Shown here: one piece after another, positions 51,498-58,671 of the stretch | How positions within the stretch are numbered: position 1 is the stretch's first letter | Layout: the number at the start of each line of letters is the position of its first letter | Source: Mesorhizobium sp. NZP2077 | GTDB taxonomy: Bacteria; Pseudomonadota; Alphaproteobacteria; Rhizobiales; Rhizobiaceae | Direction: 5' to 3' | Assembly (NCBI RefSeq): GCF_013170805.1 | Contig: NZ_CP051294.1 | Span: 1-64,000 of the forward strand | DNA: 64,000 nt | The notes under the pieces: model-generated | Told to the model about the DNA's origin: nothing | Database searches by the model: none | What the model saw: the letters and a program-made list of their open reading frames with translations, nothing else | Translations under genes and position numbers: made by a program

Positions 51498-51684
51498 ATT
51501 TGGCCCCGCCTGAGGGTGCACACTTTTCGTGGCAGGGACCGTCCACAACCTATTTGCCTGCGATTCATCCCAGCACAGTCGAGATGAGCAGGCGTCAAAA
51601 GGTCTTGCTTCCGAGACCTTATTGCATCGCAATGGTGCGCCTGGATCGGGACGGAAAACATTTGTGATTCCTGGCGCATTGTTC

Positions 51685-51702
51685 GAGCGAACAAATTCGC
51701 TC
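51685..51702. promoter_or_regulatory. Inverted repeat upstream of class V aminotransferase
   Basis: GAGCGAA-caaa-TTCGCTC is a perfect 7-bp dyad about 40-70 bp before the aminotransferase start. It is the only clear symmetric element in the 243-bp spacer 51498-51740. It could be an operator or part of a leader hairpin. Confidence 0.4.
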
Positions 51703-51755
51703 CTTAGATATAGAACTGTTGCTTACATCAAAGCGATCTCATGGGAGGTAACGAA

Positions 51756-52877
51756 GTGGGAGCGGGCGGTCTTATCCCAAAGAGTGAATTCATCGGACTT
51801 GAGAACGTGACCCACCTGGCCGCGGGTGGTGAAACGCCGGTTCTGATCAGCAATGCTGCGGCGGTGACACGATTTATGGTCGACAAGGGTGTCGGCATGC
51901 CGGGGCGCGATCGAATGTTTGCGACCGCGACCAGGGCAAGGGAGCGCCTGGCCAGGCTGCTCAGCGCTAGATCGCAGGAGATTGCGCTCCTATGGAACGC
52001 AACTGCGGGCCTCCACGCGGTTGCTGTTGGAATAGACTGGCGTCCGGGCGACAACGTCGTCGTCGGTGCAAGTGAATTCGCATCTCTTCTTCACATTTGG
52101 CAGGCTGCTGGGATCGAACTGAGGAGAGTGGGGTCCGGTCCTTGCGCCACGTTAGATGAGGTTGCCGATGCGGTGGATTCACATACGCGAGCGATCGTAG
52201 TCAGTCACGTTAGCTACCTTACCGGTGCCCGAAGCGATCTTGCTGCTCTAAGAGAGATTGCCGACAGGTATGGAGCGCGGCTCGTTGTCGATGCATCGCA
52301 TTCGCTCGGCGTCGTTCCTGTAGACGGCTCCCTTTGCGACGTCGTTGTTTCCTGTTGCTATAAGTGGCTGCTGGGAACGCATGGGGTCGGAGTGTTCTTC
52401 GTAAACTCCAAACGATGGCACCAACTCGAACCAAAGGCAGTCGGTTGGAACTCGGTTATCCATGAGGCGGACTGGCGCCGACGGACGAGCTTTCACTTGA
52501 AGCCTACAATACAGAAATTCGAAGGAGGCAACCCCAGCTTTATGAGCATCTACTATCTCGAGAACGCTCTGGCAACGCTGGAGGAAATCGGAATCTCCAG
52601 GATTGAATCGCATGTTCTTGAGCTTGGCCGAGCACTGCTTGACGGGCTTAGTCGTTTGGGCGTTGATCAGCTCACACCTGCGCGACCAGCGGACAGGGCC
52701 GGCAATATATCGATTGCAACGCCCCATTCCGAACAATTGGAAGCGCGGTTGCGCGAGCGCGGAGTTTTGACCTGGGCCGGCGATGGGCGACTGCGGATCT
52801 CAGTCCACGCCTACAACGACATGGCAGACGTGGATCGTGTGCTGGAGGAGATAAAAGAGCTTGGACTGTTTTCCTAA
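51756..52877 (+). CDS. Class V aminotransferase/cysteine desulfurase-like protein
   Basis: This is a fold-type I PLP enzyme of class V. PLP-binding residues are seen in ARLVVDASHSLGVVPVDG (Asp) and SCCYKWLLGTHGVG (Lys). It ends with the C-terminal small domain HSEQLEARLRERGVLTW. Desulfurases have a reactive cysteine loop, not obvious here, so aminotransferase, kynureninase-like or lyase activity is open. I prefer GTG 51756 because GGGAGG lies 7 bases before it; the ATG at 51741 overlaps that ribosome site. It ends the plus-strand catabolic gene set. Confidence 0.82.
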   Translation: MGAGGLIPKSEFIGLENVTHLAAGGETPVLISNAAAVTRFMVDKGVGMPGRDRMFATATRARERLARLLSARSQEIALLWNATAGLHAVAVGIDWRPGDNVVVGASEFASLLHIWQAAGIELRRVGSGPCATLDEVADAVDSHTRAIVVSHVSYLTGARSDLAALREIADRYGARLVVDASHSLGVVPVDGSLCDVVVSCCYKWLLGTHGVGVFFVNSKRWHQLEPKAVGWNSVIHEADWRRRTSFHLKPTIQKFEGGNPSFMSIYYLENALATLEEIGISRIESHVLELGRALLDGLSRLGVDQLTPARPADRAGNISIATPHSEQLEARLRERGVLTWAGDGRLRISVHAYNDMADVDRVLEEIKELGLFS

Positions 52878-52966
52878 GTGTCTATCGGCTGGAAGTCGGC
52901 AAGGCGCATGAAAAGGCAGTAGGGAATTTCGCTTGGAAGCAGGCCATCTGGTTCTGCATGCTGCCT

Positions 52967-54181
52967 TCAACGCCAGAAGCGACTCGTCTTGACAAAGGCG
53001 GCGTGCGCTTCCGCGGCGTCTTCAAGAAGCTTGGACTTGTCTTCGGCGCTGAAGAGATCCTTCGCACCAGCCACGTCCGAAAGCTCCAGCGCTGCCAGCA
53101 TATCAGGGGCAGTGGCGAGATCGTTGAGGCTGCCGAGATGATCCTGCAGGTCCTCCATCGCTGTAATGAACCGTCGATGGCGTTTGGCTTCCGCCTTGCT
53201 CTTGTAAAGCGGCTCGAAGAACTCCGCCGCATAGCGCAGTTTCTTTGCGACGATGCGCACTTCATGGCGGGTCTCGTCATCAGCATCGATGAGATTGTCG
53301 CCGCCCTTCGCCACCCTTTTCCAAAGTCTATCAAACACACCCGAGGCGAAATCCCGTGACGATTGCTCGTGCAACGTTTCGTCCGTTTGCGCGGCTCGCC
53401 AGCTCCTGATGGAAAGCCACTCGGCGGCATCGATCATCAGCGCGCGGGCGCGCACCGAGGAAAGCGATGCTTCGACCGCCGCATAGGCCTCGTCGCGCGC
53501 GTCTTGAAGGCGGATTGAAAGAGCCTCGCTCGAAGCGCGATCGATCATCACGTCGATATTGCGCGCATCGCCAAATTCCGAAGCCAGCCATGTCAATTCC
53601 TCGCGCAGATGGTCGAAACGGCTGTCGTCGAACAGGGACTTGCAGATCGAGCATAGGGAGCGCAGCCGTCGCAGCGACACGCGAGCCTGGTGCAGGGCCT
53701 CGGCATCGCGGGACCAGCCCAGCACCATTTCATTGAGGCGAAACTGTCTGAGACAGGCCGCGGCGATGCGCGCGAAAGCCGTTGCCGCGCTCGTCTCGGA
53801 CGAGAGCGGGGCCGAAGCCGCTTTCACAGCACCGGGCGCCGGGCCAAGCAGGCGATAGCCCCGTTCCGCTTTGCTCAGCACTCCGAGATGCGTCGGCGTG
53901 ATCAGGTCGACTTTCCGGGCGAGCGCAAACAGCGCTCTCGGCGAGCCCGCCTTCCTTTCCAACTCGATCCGCCTGATCGCCACTCTGCAACGTATTGCGG
54001 ATAGGCTGAGAAACTCACGCGTTGCCGCAATGCATTGGAGAAGGCCGCGTGCCGTCGAGATCCTTCGAGAAGGCCATTCAGATACTGCTACAGTATCTTG
54101 CTGCCGCGACCTTGGTGCATTGGCAGAAGATCCCGGAAGCGGTGCGCAGCGCGATTGTCGAGACGGCGACAAGCGGTGCAT
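52967..54181 (-). CDS. CHAD domain protein with degraded CYTH N-terminus
   Basis: Residues from about 125 to the end form an intact CHAD domain, a helical polyphosphate-binding fold: EALHQARVSLRRLRSLC, HEVRIVAKKLRYAAEFF and LQDHLGSLNDLATAPDM. In rhizobia CHAD normally follows a CYTH triphosphatase-type domain. Here only the end of CYTH is recognisable (RRIELERKAGSPRALFALAR and LGVLSKAERGYRLL). The expected ExExK start and central strands are missing, and residues 1-75 look like unrelated frame. The gene probably suffered a deletion; the true start is uncertain, and it may be a decaying gene. Confidence 0.65.
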   Translation of the reverse strand: MHRLSPSRQSRCAPLPGSSANAPRSRQQDTVAVSEWPSRRISTARGLLQCIAATREFLSLSAIRCRVAIRRIELERKAGSPRALFALARKVDLITPTHLGVLSKAERGYRLLGPAPGAVKAASAPLSSETSAATAFARIAAACLRQFRLNEMVLGWSRDAEALHQARVSLRRLRSLCSICKSLFDDSRFDHLREELTWLASEFGDARNIDVMIDRASSEALSIRLQDARDEAYAAVEASLSSVRARALMIDAAEWLSIRSWRAAQTDETLHEQSSRDFASGVFDRLWKRVAKGGDNLIDADDETRHEVRIVAKKLRYAAEFFEPLYKSKAEAKRHRRFITAMEDLQDHLGSLNDLATAPDMLAALELSDVAGAKDLFSAEDKSKLLEDAAEAHAAFVKTSRFWR

Positions 54182-54221
54182 TCCCCGACTTGCCGCGCAC
54201 CACCTGATTGCATCAGCAAAT

Positions 54222-54268
54222 CGCGCGGCTTGTCCACTACAGCGGAGAGAACCGGGACTGATGCCACC
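54222..54268 (+). repeat. Diverged repeat, copy A
   Basis: It begins CGCGCGGCTTGTCCACTAC and ends CCGGGACTGATGCCACC. A similar string occurs in copy B at 55107-55144 (CCCGCGGCTTGTCGACTAC to CCGGGCGATGCCAC). The two flank the phasin gene region in the same orientation. They are either a shared intergenic element or chance similarity. Confidence 0.35.
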
Positions 54269-54437
54269 GACCTAAAGGCCAACAAGCGCCGAAAACCATG
54301 AGGCCAACGTCACTGCAATGCGGTGGGGCAGACAAAGCCGTCCGACCAGATGGAAGAAGACCGGCGCGAGGTGCCGGTCTTGTCTGATGTGGCCCGTAGA
54401 CGAGGGGCTGACCTTAGTCTCCGATCGCCTAGAGCAA

Positions 54438-54899
54438 TCAGGCGGCCTTGCGTTCCTTCAACGCCTTCTCAAAGGCATCCTTGATCGGCTTGGATACGTC
54501 GTCGCCAGCTCTCACCATCAATGCCTGGAGGGCCTTGGCCTGCTCGGAGGCCTTCTCGATCTGTTTGCGCACGAAATCGGCCTGCAGTTCGAAGAACTCG
54601 GACGGCGACTTCACGGCAACCAGGGCCTCGAGGTGCGTGAAGCTGGCTTCGGCATTGGCTTGCAGGGCGGCAATCGTCTTCAGAAGCACGTCGTTGCTGG
54701 CGGTCTTGGCTATTTCAATGGTCGACTCGAAAGCCTTTTGAGTCGTTTCGGCGTCCGAACTCAATTTGGAAAAGACTTCCTTCGACTGCTCAACGCTCTG
54801 ATAGGCGACAGCGCGAACCTGCTCGACAGCCTTGGACGGGTCGAAGGCAGGGAATTCGACGTTCTCGATCGTTTCAGTCTTGCCGGGGATCTTGGACAC
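54438..54899 (-). CDS. Phasin family protein
   Basis: This is a granule-associated phasin, 154 aa from GTG 54899, with AAGGAT just upstream. The helical phasin pattern is clear: AVEQVRAVAYQSVEQSKEVF, IEIAKTASNDVLLKTIAAL, LEALVAVKSPSEFFELQADF and FVRKQIEKASEQAKALQAL. Phasins coat polyhydroxybutyrate granules and regulate their size. It stands alone between the CHAD remnant and a region without genes. Confidence 0.86.
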   Translation of the reverse strand: MSKIPGKTETIENVEFPAFDPSKAVEQVRAVAYQSVEQSKEVFSKLSSDAETTQKAFESTIEIAKTASNDVLLKTIAALQANAEASFTHLEALVAVKSPSEFFELQADFVRKQIEKASEQAKALQALMVRAGDDVSKPIKDAFEKALKERKAA

Positions 54900-54935
54900 T
54901 GTTCCATCCTTTTGCCAGGGGCGACCGCAAAGCAA

Positions 54936-55459
54936 GCCGCCTCCTTCCTATACGAAATTGCCGCAACGGATTTATGAAGCTGCCATGGATTTGCGCGAGC
55001 CGGCAGCGCTGCGGAAGCTTTCGCGCTCGGCCTGTAGGAAATGCTTGGTGATGGCGCGGGAACGGATGATACGCCGCACCAGGGACCGGCTGGGAACTCG
55101 AAGCTCCCGCGGCTTGTCGACTACGTCACCCCGGGCGATGCCACGTTAACTTGAGCTATGTTATTCTCGGATTCGCGACAAACCCCCTATCGGGGCAAAT
55201 TCAAACAATCACCGGCTGTTTTCCGACATGGCTGTCTTCAGTCCTTCAAGCAAGTGTCGGGCAGCCGGGCCCAGCTCGGCGTCGCTGCGATGCACTGCGT
55301 CGATCGGCAGGACCGAAGCCAAATGCAAAGCCGAGGTCAAATAGACCCGTCGGACCCAATCCGGGCGAGCTTTGCAGGCTCCAGGTGCACCAAGATGGTC
55401 AAGTCTGATGGCCTACCGGCTGTCGTTGAAGTGTCACTTTTGCTGACCTACATACACGG
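54936..55459. other. 524-bp region without a supported gene
   Basis: Only short frames without family features are present. It contains the copy B repeat and leads into the small RNA candidate at 55460. The region has no ribosome site followed by a convincing frame. Confidence 0.45.
55107..55144 (+). repeat. Diverged repeat, copy B
   Basis: This is the partner of copy A; the CGCGGCTTGTC core is identical over 11 bases and both end in a GATGCCAC string. The middle differs in length. The origin is unknown. Confidence 0.35.
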
Positions 55460-55553
55460 TGCGTCGGATGTTTCCTCCCATTCGTCCGACGCGTTCCCCT
55501 CTGAAGGTTCAAACCTTCACACCTGGCCGGACCTTTGGTTCGGCCTTTTTCTT
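55460..55553 (+). ncRNA. Small RNA candidate, alpha-r14/suhB-like with anti-SD loop
   Basis: Promoter-like TTGAAG (55426-55431), 16 bp and CTACAT (55448-55453) precede three hairpins. The first is GCGTCGGA (55461-55468) and TCCGACGC (55485-55492), whose 16-nt loop contains TTTCCTCCCA, complementary to Shine-Dalgarno sequences. The second is TGAAGGTT/AACCTTCA (55502-55509 and 55512-55519). The third is a strong terminator: a GGCCG-to-CGGCC stem at 55525-55545 followed by TTTTTCTT. The layout of loop anti-SD plus terminal hairpin is that of the rhizobial alpha-r14 (Rfam suhB) family as I remember it. Length about 93 nt. Family membership needs a covariance search. Confidence 0.6.
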
Positions 55554-55663
55554 GCGCGCGAGAAACGGGTAAACTGAGGTGATGATGCCAGGCGGGGATT
55601 GGGCGATCTCGCGGTCAGAATTTCGCCATCCTGCCTTTGCTCATTTTAACAAATGACCAGGCG

Positions 55664-55879
55664 TCAGACGTTGTCGAAGACCATGGGCAACCCGCGTGTC
55701 GATGCCATCTCGACGACCAGTTCTTCGATTGCATGATCGGAAAGCCGGGCCTGCATTGTCGTACGAATCCGTTTGACCAGTTCGTGCACCGGCAAAGGCA
55801 AGAGAACCTCGGCATCATCGATAAGCCGACTGACTTCGATCACAACGTCAGCATCGATGTCGCTCGGCAAATCTCGCAT
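55664..55879 (-). CDS. Unknown 71-aa protein
   Basis: This is a small acidic helical protein (DADVVIEVSRLIDDAEVLLP, VHELVKRIRTTMQARLSDHA) with a good GGAG ribosome site before the ATG at 55879. Proteins of this kind are common in rhizobial genomes, but I do not know a function. It does not overlap other genes. Confidence 0.55.
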   Translation of the reverse strand: MRDLPSDIDADVVIEVSRLIDDAEVLLPLPVHELVKRIRTTMQARLSDHAIEELVVEMASTRGLPMVFDNV

Positions 55880-56053
55880 ATCCCGTCTCCGTTAAAGGTA
55901 AATATTCCCGTGTTCTGCTTGGTGTCGAGTCAAGCAAATGAACGTCGGCTTGCTTCCCGCCCTGCTGCCGGCTGCACAAAGCCCCGCTCACGGCTACGAT
56001 GGCGTGGAGCTCCCCGGTCACCTTGGAAGCCGTCGAGGCTATCAATTTGGTCC

Positions 56054-56311
56054 TCAGTCGCCGCGTAGGATTTTCGCTTCTAACGCCGCTACAACGAAGG
56101 CCCGTCTCGCTACAGGCGGCTGAGCTTCACCACGCAGAACCTGAAGACATGCATCCATAGCCAGTTTTCGCTTCGCCGTCTGATGAGGAAAACTCCGCAG
56201 CAGGATCGTCGCTGCGTCGTTGACATCGAATATGATGCGCTCACGGTCATGCCGGCCAACTTGCACCACCACGGGCCGGACGAACCTGCTCGACATGCAT
56301 TGCACTCTCAA
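56054..56311 (-). CDS. DUF982 family protein
   Basis: This is an 85-aa member of the rhizobial DUF982 family: FVRPVVVQVGRHDRERIIFD, VNDAATILLRSFP, AMDACLQVLRGEAQPPVARR and AFVVAALEAKIL. Function unknown. A start at M6 (56296) would also agree with the family. Confidence 0.75.
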   Translation of the reverse strand: MRVQCMSSRFVRPVVVQVGRHDRERIIFDVNDAATILLRSFPHQTAKRKLAMDACLQVLRGEAQPPVARRAFVVAALEAKILRGD

Positions 56312-56706
56312 TTCCGACCGTGACAGTGTCTTCGCGTATCATGACGTTGGGTCAATTTATAGATTTCTGGCTAGGGCCAGAACAGAACTAGCAGTTGCCC
56401 AATCTCAAGACGAGTTGCCTGTCCAATTGCGGCAGGCGGCTATGTGAATTCGGATGGGGTCCCGGTCTTGTTGCGCAAGAAAGCACCGGGGAATTCTGTC
56501 GCGGCCGGAAGGTGAACGGCGCTTGGTCGCAGGCTCGGGCTTTCCCTGAAGCCAGCGCCTTCCCGGGCAACAGCCTTGAGCGGCGGCTGCCGCAATGGCG
56601 ACGCTGATAGGGCGCGCTGGTGCGGAGAGGAAGAGGGCGGGCGGGTTGCGGTGGCGGGTAAAGGTTCGGGAGAGAGTCTCCCGGCACCCGCCAAGGAGCA
56701 ACACCC
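56312..56706. other. 395-bp leader region of the DUF932 gene
   Basis: No supported gene. Close to the DUF932 start there is CGGGAGA-gag-TCTCCCG, a 7-bp dyad, then AAGGAG as a strong ribosome site nine bases before the ATG 56707. The rest shows only short frames. Confidence 0.45.
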
Positions 56707-57261
56707 ATGACCCAGATGGAAATTCTTGCGCCCAAGCGCAACGAGCGTGCCGGTTACAAGGTCGACGTCAGCCGCGGCCAGCGTATTGGCCGCGTGTCGT
56801 CAGAATGGTTTAACCGGCCGGCGGATGAGCGATACCTGTCGCTCAATGAGCTTGGAAATGCGGTGAAGAGCCGGTCCGAGCGCAGCAAGACCCGCATCGT
56901 CGAAAGTGAGCTGATCCGCGTCGAGGCCAGCCGTGACGATCCGGAGCGTCTGAGGCTAATGCTGCCCGATGCGCCCGCCCCTGTTGCCCCCACGCATTGG
57001 AGTTTTGGCCAGCTCGCCAGCCTGGTCGGCGCGCCAGCCACCTATCTGCGGCAGCTTCCAGCCCCGCTCGCGGCGATCAACCTTCAGCACGGTCTCCTAA
57101 ACCACCGCGCTGAACAGGTGAAGACGCTGGAAATCGAGAACGGGCGCCTCGAGCTGCGGGCGGTGACAGGCCCGGACTACGGCAGAATTTTTGACTCAGA
57201 ACTCGTTGACGCCGTGCAGAAGATCGCCGGCAACGGTACCGGCGACACCCGCTGGAAGGTG

Positions 57262-57267
57262 CCGGGC
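57262..57267 (+). repeat. CCGGGC at left junction of the insertion
   Basis: Hexamer shared by both ends of the inserted element, encoding Pro-Gly of the interrupted DUF932 gene. It is either a target duplication or the core sequence of tyrosine-recombinase integration. Confidence 0.75.
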
Positions 57268-57287
57268 TTAGGTCATTTTGCAACTGT
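57268..57287 (+). repeat. Left end arm of the element
   Basis: It starts TTAGGTCA and reaches AACTGT at 57282-57287. The right end read on the minus strand starts ATAGATCA and reaches AACTGT two bases later. The match is imperfect and short but lies exactly at the junction. Confidence 0.55.
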
Positions 57288-57329
57288 ATTCTTGAGCGCT
57301 GACACCTCCTGCGCAGGGAGGGCCTGATC

Positions 57330-58223
57330 ATGGCGGCTCAAGATCGGGCGGACGTGTACACCCGCGTCACCGCGGAGATCATCGCGGCAATCGAGCAAGG
57401 TGCAGGCGAGTGGCACGCGCCTTGGTTCCACAACGGGACGAGCGCTGCGCGCCCAACCAATATATCGTCTGGCAAACGCTACCGCGGCATAAATACGGTG
57501 GCGCTTTGGGTGGCAGCCATGGCCGTCGGTCACGGTGATGGTCTGTGGGGCACCTACCGACAATGGCAGGAAGCCGGCGCTCAGGTGCGCAAGGGAGAAC
57601 GCTCGACCACTGTGGTGCTGTGGAAGCAGATCGCTTCCTCCGAGCCGACCAACGACGATGACAGTGATGACGGTGGCCACCGCCGGATGTTCGCCCGGGC
57701 ATTTTCGGTCTTCAATGTCGCTCAGGTCGACGGATATGAGTGCCCCCCGGCCGACACGCTGCCGGAGAGCGAGCGTCTCACGCACGCGGAAGCATTCATC
57801 ACCAACCTCGGGATCAAGACGGTGTTCGGTGGGTCGGAGGCTTACTATCTTCCGTCGTCGGACACGGTGTTCATGCCGGACTTCGCTTCCTTCGGCGATG
57901 CCGCATCGTTCTATGGCACCTGGACACATGAATCTGGTCACGCCAGCGGTTCAAAGCACCGGCTTGACCGCGATCTCTCAGGCCGGTTCGGCTCGGCTGC
58001 CTATGCCGCCGAGGAATGCTGCGTGGAGATTCTCAGCGGTCTTATCCTTGCCGACCTGGGGATCGCCCATCATCCGCGTGCCGATCATGCAGCGTATATT
58101 GCCTCGTGGATCAAGGTGCTGAAGGACGATGCACGCGCCATTTTCACGGCCGCGAGCAAGGCGCAACAAGCGGCCGATTGGATGCACGCGCAGCAATCGG
58201 CTCGCCATGAACAGGCGGCCTGA
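57330..58223 (+). CDS. ArdC-like antirestriction protein (zincin plus ssDNA-binding)
   Basis: This is a 297-aa ArdC/DUF1738-type protein. The N-terminal domain (YTRVTAEIIAAIEQGAGEWH, YRGINTVALW and YRQWQEAGAQVRKGERST) is the ssDNA-binding part, and the C-terminal zincin has HESGH with the GRFGSAAYAAEE continuation. ArdC proteins protect incoming DNA from restriction. It is inside the element between the left end and the recombinase genes, and it ends directly against the convergent DUF6262 stop with no gap. It is therefore probably cargo of the element, unless it belongs to the DUF932 region. Confidence 0.87.
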   Translation: MAAQDRADVYTRVTAEIIAAIEQGAGEWHAPWFHNGTSAARPTNISSGKRYRGINTVALWVAAMAVGHGDGLWGTYRQWQEAGAQVRKGERSTTVVLWKQIASSEPTNDDDSDDGGHRRMFARAFSVFNVAQVDGYECPPADTLPESERLTHAEAFITNLGIKTVFGGSEAYYLPSSDTVFMPDFASFGDAASFYGTWTHESGHASGSKHRLDRDLSGRFGSAAYAAEECCVEILSGLILADLGIAHHPRADHAAYIASWIKVLKDDARAIFTAASKAQQAADWMHAQQSARHEQAA

Positions 58224-58667
58224 TCAGGCGTTGCGCGCGATCGGCGTCGTCCCATGCAGATGCACTGGTGACCGCAGCGCCCGCAATTCCGCATCAAGTT
58301 TCGCGGCCCTTCTCTCGATGCGCTCAATTGCCAGTTCGGCATCCTGCGCGCGCTTGAGCAACCTCGCATTCTCCGTTGCCAGCCTGCGAACCTGCTCCCT
58401 TAACTCGGCCGCGACGGCGTGCCAGTTGGGGTCTGGCGCCGCCTTCGGTATCGCGGCGAAGTCGATCTGATGCGAAGCTGTCTGCAGCAACTCCGCAATG
58501 ACATCGCGATGTTTGACGTAGATTGCATTGCGCCCGACGCCTGCTTCACGCGCAAGGGCGGCGACCGACAGCTTCGCGCTTCCCTCCCGTGCCAACAATC
58601 GCGCCAGCGCCGCGCGCAGGCGCTGGGCAGTGGCATCACGGCGCTTCTGCTGGGGGGTGATGCTCAT
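58224..58667 (-). CDS. DUF6262/TnpC-like small protein
   Basis: A 147-aa protein starting at ATG 58667, four bases after the recombinase stop. An N-terminal helix-turn-helix (LSVAALAREAGVGRNAIYVK) is followed by a long coiled coil (REQVRRLATENARLLKRAQ, IERIERRAAKLDAELRAL). This is the DUF6262 pattern, related to TnpC of Tn554, an accessory that helps set the orientation of insertion. It is the last gene of the recombinase operon. Confidence 0.78.
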   Translation of the reverse strand: MSITPQQKRRDATAQRLRAALARLLAREGSAKLSVAALAREAGVGRNAIYVKHRDVIAELLQTASHQIDFAAIPKAAPDPNWHAVAAELREQVRRLATENARLLKRAQDAELAIERIERRAAKLDAELRALRSPVHLHGTTPIARNA

Positions 58668-58671
58668 TTTA

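Larger units (their letters stand above)
56707..57327 (+). pseudogene. DUF932 protein, 5' part, interrupted by insertion
   Basis: This is the N-terminal half of a DUF932-type protein found on plasmids and phages, starting at ATG 56707. Family residues run through YLSLNELGNAVKSRSERSKT, FGQLASLVGAPATYLRQLPA and GPDYGRIFDSELVDAVQKIA, to DTRWKVPG at codons 180-187. The next 20 residues belong to the inserted element and end in a stop. The rest of the gene is found at 63633-64000, where the frame continues as VLDWSTG. The break is exact at the shared hexamer CCGGGC. The function of DUF932 proteins is unknown. Confidence 0.9.

Noticed and set aside
55158..55577. 139-aa plus-strand frame across the small RNA candidate
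   Set aside because: Its composition is not protein-like, it has no ribosome site, and it runs through three hairpins and a terminator.
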